This document shows positions 60,297-64,000 of a stretch of 64,000 bases of DNA, in pieces. Under the pieces are notes generated by a model that saw nothing but the letters and a program-made list of their open reading frames with translations, was not told where the DNA came from and did not search any database. The DNA is from CAITSH01 sp025356665 (GTDB lineage: Bacteria > Pseudomonadota > Gammaproteobacteria > Burkholderiales > SG8-39): NCBI GenBank assembly GCA_025356665.1, contig JANXRV010000039.1:11891-75890 (forward strand). Reading direction: 5' to 3'. Every line of letters begins with the position of its first letter. The first letter of the stretch is position 1. The translations under genes and the position numbers were made by a program.

Positions 60297-62005
60297 GCGC
60301 GCCGGACGTCACCGCGCAGCAGGAAGCGGACATACCCCTCTTTATTATCGGACAACCGTAACGCGAACCCCGAGATCTCCGCATGCCGCGCCGCCTGATA
60401 CAAGCCGATGCCATAACCGGAGGCGGAGGGAACCGGCCCGAGCAACAAGCCGCGCAACACCTCTGGGGCAACCATACTACCCGTGTCGGACACGGAAAAT
60501 TCGATCGCCTCTGCACAACTGAATCTGGCGACGATCCGCACCCCGCCCTCAAGACGCAGTTTCCGCATGGCATTCTGGATCAGGTTGTCCGCAACGCTGT
60601 CAAAAAGTTCCTTCGGCAGCAACACCGTGTCGACGACAGCTCCCGCCTCAAACTCGACTGGCTGCCCTTTGTAGCTGCGTCTCAGGTCTGCCCACCAGAC
60701 ATCGGCGCGAACAAAGCGGCCGCTTTCCATCTCGGGCCGGCGTAATTTATCTATGGTCGCCTGCAAGCGGTGCGAGATGGCCGGCAGTTGACGACGCATC
60801 AAGGCTTGCAATTCAGCCGGGTCGTGTTGTGCGCTGCTTTCCGCCGCAGAAGTAAGCACATTTAGCGATTGCAAAAGATTTTTGACATCGTGCGCCACCC
60901 GCGCGCCGGTTTCATGGACTGCCTGCACGTAGGTCTGTTGCTGAAGTTTCATCTCGCGCAGCTTTGCGAGATAAAACTCCCCGAGCAGCTGGCCAAGTAA
61001 ATGAAAATGCCATATGAGCGAAGGGCTCAGCGCATGCCGGCTATAGACCATCACATAAAACTGCTCATTCGCGAATTCCGCCGAATACTGCGTCCGATGA
61101 CCGAATTCCCCCGAGTCCTCTCCGGCACGCCATTTTCCGCCCGTCACCCAAGGCAGCTTCTGCAGACCGTCACAGGCCTGCCTCAAGAACTGCTCCGCGC
61201 GTGCCTCACATTGCGAGAGCTCGGCAAGAAAATACAGCCATTGCTCGAAAGGCAGCCCGATGGAGAGCAGATAACGCGAAAAAAACATGGCCAGACCGCC
61301 AAAACCGCCGCGCGGGTTCCACGCCAAAGACAAGGCCAGTAACACGCCCGCGATAATGATCAGGGTGTAGGCGAGCGACAGCAAGTAATACAGGCGAGCA
61401 ACACTCATAAATGCAAACGTGCCAAGTACCAGCACCACGAGCATCAAAAACAACAGGGTTGCATAGAGAAAGTCCACTATCTGCGGTGTTTCTGCGCTGT
61501 CTTTCTCGACCGGCAACAAGGCCATCGGGATAAAGAGCAGGGGAAGGCCGTAGCGCACGGAGAGCCCGATTTCCGGCGGAAGATTAATACCCATAAAGCT
61601 GTTGGGCACTATCCAGACCAGCAGCATGGCCACAAAATAAAGCAGCACGACCAAATAAAACCGTCGCAGCCACGGAGCCTGGAACAGGAACACCTTGCCG
61701 CCGACAATGCCGGCAAGTACGCTCACCCATAGTCCGAGCAGCCACCAATTGAGCGTGAGCATTACAAGGATGGCGATCAACAGGATGCCCAGCACCTGTC
61801 CGGTCGACATGCGCTGATCGGCGCGCATGAATGGCTGCCACATAATGAACAAACCAAAATGGGCCAGCATCAACACCCGGCCCAGGTAGGACTCGGGGCC
61901 GATCACTGCGGCAAGATGGAAAAGCACCACCATGGCGATGAAAAATAGCCGCCAATTACGCAGCCTAGCCAACTGGAAAAGCGGGAGGAAACTCGCTATT
62001 TGCAT
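60293..62005 (-). CDS. Membrane sensor histidine kinase (PrsK-like)
   Basis: A 570-residue kinase with about seven or eight N-terminal helices (residues 20-230) in place of a periplasmic sensor domain, a central GAF-like stretch (about 250-345), then an H-box at H372 (VAHDVKNLLQSLNVL), N-box (DNLIQNAMRK), G1 (SVSDTGSM) and G2 (GYGIGLYQA). HDxKN is the form found in PrsK. It is the only gene on the minus strand in this locus. The most likely partner is the sigma-54 response regulator at 45081. Confidence 0.9.
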   Translation of the reverse strand: MQIASFLPLFQLARLRNWRLFFIAMVVLFHLAAVIGPESYLGRVLMLAHFGLFIMWQPFMRADQRMSTGQVLGILLIAILVMLTLNWWLLGLWVSVLAGIVGGKVFLFQAPWLRRFYLVVLLYFVAMLLVWIVPNSFMGINLPPEIGLSVRYGLPLLFIPMALLPVEKDSAETPQIVDFLYATLLFLMLVVLVLGTFAFMSVARLYYLLSLAYTLIIIAGVLLALSLAWNPRGGFGGLAMFFSRYLLSIGLPFEQWLYFLAELSQCEARAEQFLRQACDGLQKLPWVTGGKWRAGEDSGEFGHRTQYSAEFANEQFYVMVYSRHALSPSLIWHFHLLGQLLGEFYLAKLREMKLQQQTYVQAVHETGARVAHDVKNLLQSLNVLTSAAESSAQHDPAELQALMRRQLPAISHRLQATIDKLRRPEMESGRFVRADVWWADLRRSYKGQPVEFEAGAVVDTVLLPKELFDSVADNLIQNAMRKLRLEGGVRIVARFSCAEAIEFSVSDTGSMVAPEVLRGLLLGPVPSASGYGIGLYQAARHAEISGFALRLSDNKEGYVRFLLRGDVRRA

Positions 62006-62076
62006 GAAATTGGGGGTAAGGGCTTGCTCCGCGAGGTCTCGCGCTTTAACCTCCCGAAGGCAGGATTTATGCCATC

Positions 62077-62907
62077 GTGCACCCAGTCATGATAACCAAA
62101 CGCCCAAACACCTCCACATCCAATTTCCCGCATACGGCGCTGCACTCCGCGTTTGTGATCGCGCGATACACCCTCATCGAGGCGCTGCGCAACCGTTTGC
62201 TGTGGATCGTAGCCGCAAGCATTGGCGGCAGCCTTATCGCCGCCGCCTTTTTACAGGCGGTAGCGATCACAGAAGCCAAACAAATACAGGCAGCCATCTT
62301 GGCCGCCCTGTTGCGCCTCAGCGCAGTATTCATTGTCGTTTCGTTTATAGTGACCAGCATGGTACGCGAGGCCAACGACAAAGGGCTTGAACTGATCCTC
62401 GCCCTGCCACTACCACGCGCCAGTTATTTCTTCGGCAAACTCGCCGGATTCGCAGTGTCCGCCATCGTCCTGGCAGCACTCTTTGGCCTGCCGCTGACTT
62501 TGTTTGCGCCCTGGCTACAAGTGGGCGCGTGGACTGTGTCGCTTGCCTGCGAACTTCTCATCATGACTACGCTAAGCCTGTTCTGCGTCATGTCCCTCAA
62601 TCAGGTGACATCAGCGCTGGCAGCCGCAGCCGGATTTTACGTGCTCTCCCGCAACATCGGCGCCATCCAGGTAATCGCTGCAGCGCCGCTGGACACTGCC
62701 GGCAGCCTTGGCAATGACGTCATACGCTTGCTGATCGACGTTTTCGCGCTGCTACTCCCCCACTTGGACCGCATCACCCGCACCGAATGGCTGCTGTATG
62801 CCGCCCCTGATGCCGCGTCCATGGCCGCAGCCGCTCTGGACGCCGCTATCTACGGGGGACTGTTATGCGGCGCAGCGCTGTTTGATTTTTATCGCAAAAA
62901 TTTCTAG
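62077..62907 (+). CDS. ABC-2 type permease of the pilus locus
   Basis: A 276-residue membrane protein with six helices (LLWIVAASIGGSLIAAAFLQ, LRLSAVFIVVSFIVTSMVRE, FAVSAIVLAALFGLPLTLFA and others) and the ABC-2/NosY-like pattern VREANDKGLELILALPLPRA. No ATPase is adjacent; the ATPase at 44348 is the best partner. GTG 62077 is used; ATG 62089 is possible. It is divergent from the kinase and followed two bases later by a helical-repeat protein. Confidence 0.82.
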   Translation: MHPVMITKRPNTSTSNFPHTALHSAFVIARYTLIEALRNRLLWIVAASIGGSLIAAAFLQAVAITEAKQIQAAILAALLRLSAVFIVVSFIVTSMVREANDKGLELILALPLPRASYFFGKLAGFAVSAIVLAALFGLPLTLFAPWLQVGAWTVSLACELLIMTTLSLFCVMSLNQVTSALAAAAGFYVLSRNIGAIQVIAAAPLDTAGSLGNDVIRLLIDVFALLLPHLDRITRTEWLLYAAPDAASMAAAALDAAIYGGLLCGAALFDFYRKNF

Positions 62908-62909
62908 CC

Positions 62910-63641
62910 GTGAATGAGCGCCCACTATCGCATGTCCCCAAACCTGTCGCAGCCTTGCTCGTCATCACGCTCGCGCTGCAATTGCTGTCGCAGACATCCG
63001 GGAGCGCGCCCAAGCCAAGCGCAGAAGAACTGTCGACACCACCAACGGCCATGGTCACACGCCTGGTCAGCCTTGGCGAAGACTTGGCTGCGGCAAAGAT
63101 CCTGATGCTGCAACTACAGGCCTTTGATTACCAGTCAGGCAGCCGGGTGTCTTATCAAGCACTCGACTATGGGCGCGTACAGGACTGGCTTGCACTAATT
63201 CTTGAACTGGATCCCCGCGGGCAGTATCCACTGCTGGCCGCGAGCCGGCTGTATGCCGAGGTCAGCGACGAAGCCAAACAGCGCAGCATGCTGGATTTCG
63301 TTTATCGGCAGTATCTACTTGACCCAAACCGACGCTGGCCCTGGCTGGCCCACGCCACATTTCTCGCCAAACACCGACTCAAGGACATTGCTCTGGCGCG
63401 CAGCTACGCCGCAAGCCTGCAAACCCACACCACCGCTAAAAACGTCCCGCCATGGGTCACTACCATGGAAATTTTCATTCTGGAGGATCTGAATGAGCTT
63501 GAAGCCGCCCGCGTCATGATAGGGGGGCTGCTGGCTAGCGGGCGAATCACGGACCGCGGAGAATTGCACTTTTTAAACGGTCGCCTAGAAGAAATCGAGC
63601 TCCGCATGAAGACGCGCGCTAGCGCCTCAAAACCCAACTGA
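62910..63641 (+). CDS. Membrane-anchored helical-repeat protein, function unknown
   Basis: A 243-residue protein with an N-terminal signal anchor (PVAALLVITLALQLLSQ) and an all-helical, TPR-like body (DWLALILELDPRGQYPLLAA, LDPNRRWPWLAHATFLAKHR, ELEAARVMIGGLLASGRITD). It starts with GTG at 62910, two bases after the permease stop, so it is probably a third component of that transporter, comparable in position to PilG of Myxococcus. It ends upstream of the sigma-54 promoter region. Confidence 0.65.
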   Translation: MNERPLSHVPKPVAALLVITLALQLLSQTSGSAPKPSAEELSTPPTAMVTRLVSLGEDLAAAKILMLQLQAFDYQSGSRVSYQALDYGRVQDWLALILELDPRGQYPLLAASRLYAEVSDEAKQRSMLDFVYRQYLLDPNRRWPWLAHATFLAKHRLKDIALARSYAASLQTHTTAKNVPPWVTTMEIFILEDLNELEAARVMIGGLLASGRITDRGELHFLNGRLEEIELRMKTRASASKPN

Positions 63642-63661
63642 TCTGTCAAAAAATCAACATT

Positions 63662-63687
63662 ACTGGCGAAATATCAACAAAACCAGT
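63662..63687. promoter_or_regulatory. Candidate enhancer dyad for the sigma-54 activator
   Basis: The inverted repeat ACTGG-N16-CCAGT is centred near 63674, about 80 bases upstream of the predicted transcription start. This is within the usual range for NtrC-family activators. The half-sites are short, so chance occurrence is possible. Confidence 0.35.
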
Positions 63688-63728
63688 CTGAAATCATAGC
63701 AAAAATGCATAAATCAATACTTCTACGC

Positions 63729-63744
63729 AGGTATGGAATTTGCA
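63729..63744 (+). promoter_or_regulatory. Sigma-54 promoter of the pilin gene
   Basis: AGGTATGGAATTTGCA has GG at 63730-63731 and GC at 63742-63743 with the required ten bases between, plus the TTGCA form of the -12 element. The predicted start is near 63755, about 30 bases before the pilin ATG. The locus encodes an activator with an intact GAFTGA loop. Confidence 0.7.
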
Positions 63745-63784
63745 TAAGTTTACGAACCACATCTCGTATGGGCTAGGAACTACT

Positions 63785-64000
63785 ATGAAAACAAAACAAT
63801 CAGGCTTCACGCTGGTCGAGATTGCGATCGTCCTGGTCATCATCGGCCTGCTGCTGGGCGGCATCCTGAAGGGCCAGGAAATGATCACCCAGGCCAAAAT
63901 CAAGAATATCGTCAACGACTTTAACGGCATCACCGCGGCCATGAACTCCTATCAAGACCGCTACCGTGCCCTGCCGGGCGATGAAAACAACGCCGCAACC
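63785..64000 (+). CDS. Major type IV pilin-like protein, cut by the window edge
   Basis: The first 72 codons are present. A six-residue leader (MKTKQS) ends in Gly7, and the mature protein would start FTLVEIAIVLVIIGLLLGGI, with Glu at position 5. TQAKIKNIVNDFNGITAAMN and SYQDRYRALPGDE follow, the pattern of MshA-like and GspG/PilE-like pilins. AGGA is well spaced before the ATG. Its own sigma-54 promoter suggests strong, regulated expression as the major subunit. Confidence 0.88.
   Translation, partial: MKTKQSGFTLVEIAIVLVIIGLLLGGILKGQEMITQAKIKNIVNDFNGITAAMNSYQDRYRALPGDENNAAT

Overview
The window is GC-rich bacterial DNA that looks betaproteobacterial, most likely Burkholderiales or a close relative. 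The main evidence is a long conserved block on the minus strand, mlaFEDACB - ABC exporter - bolA/ibaG - murA - hisGDCBHAFIE - HIT - tatABC, followed by htrA, a Nif3-family gene, petABC and sspAB. Four orphan Bug/TctC-type solute receptors and abundant LysR regulators fit the same group. No rRNA, tRNA, insertion sequence, phage or CRISPR array was seen. Region 1 (about 1-15500) is accessory catabolism: four Bug receptors with no TctA/TctB membrane partner, an amidohydrolase, a hydratase of the fumarylacetoacetate hydrolase superfamily, a CoA-transferase operon (MaoC, RidA, CaiB/BaiF, MaoC, cupin, two Bug receptors), two LysR regulators, two paralogous two-domain cupins either side of a Bug gene, and a hemolysin-III-type membrane protein. 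A remnant of a siderophore-interacting flavoprotein lies between a LysR gene and the hydratase. Region 2 (15800-29800) is energy metabolism and envelope: a 2-oxoacid:ferredoxin oxidoreductase operon (beta, gamma-alpha, and an FAD/Fe-S partner that could link ferredoxin to NAD(P)H), sspAB, the cytochrome bc1 complex, a Nif3-family protein, a membrane-anchored HtrA protease, and Tat translocase genes with a terminator-like hairpin between tatA and tatB. Region 3 (29400-44200) holds the histidine operon, murA, bolA, a YadGH-like exporter and the Mla retrograde phospholipid pathway, all on the minus strand and mostly overlapping or nearly so. Two large purine/pyrimidine heptad inverted repeats fill the hisA-hisF and hisF-hisI gaps and abut the start codons where a ribosome-binding site would be expected. 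Region 4 (44300-64000) is an MSHA-like type IV pilus locus on the plus strand: AAA-SPOR ATPase (MshM-like), secretin (MshL), TPR protein (MshN), assembly ATPase (MshE), platform protein (MshG), PilM/PilN-like, PilO-like and MshK-like proteins, a large PilX/MshP-like protein, a prepilin, and the start of a major-pilin-like gene cut by the window edge. It is framed by an ABC ATPase plus sigma-54 response regulator on the left and a membrane histidine kinase, an ABC-2 permease and a membrane-anchored helical protein on the right. A well-matched sigma-54 promoter precedes the pilin gene. The reading offered here is a pilus with its own two-component control and its own ABC transporter, comparable in logic to PilSR and to PilGHI of Myxococcus. 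Several unrelated short tandem arrays (7-, 8-, 9- and 12-base units) and a family of 31-base palindromes are scattered through the intergenic regions.
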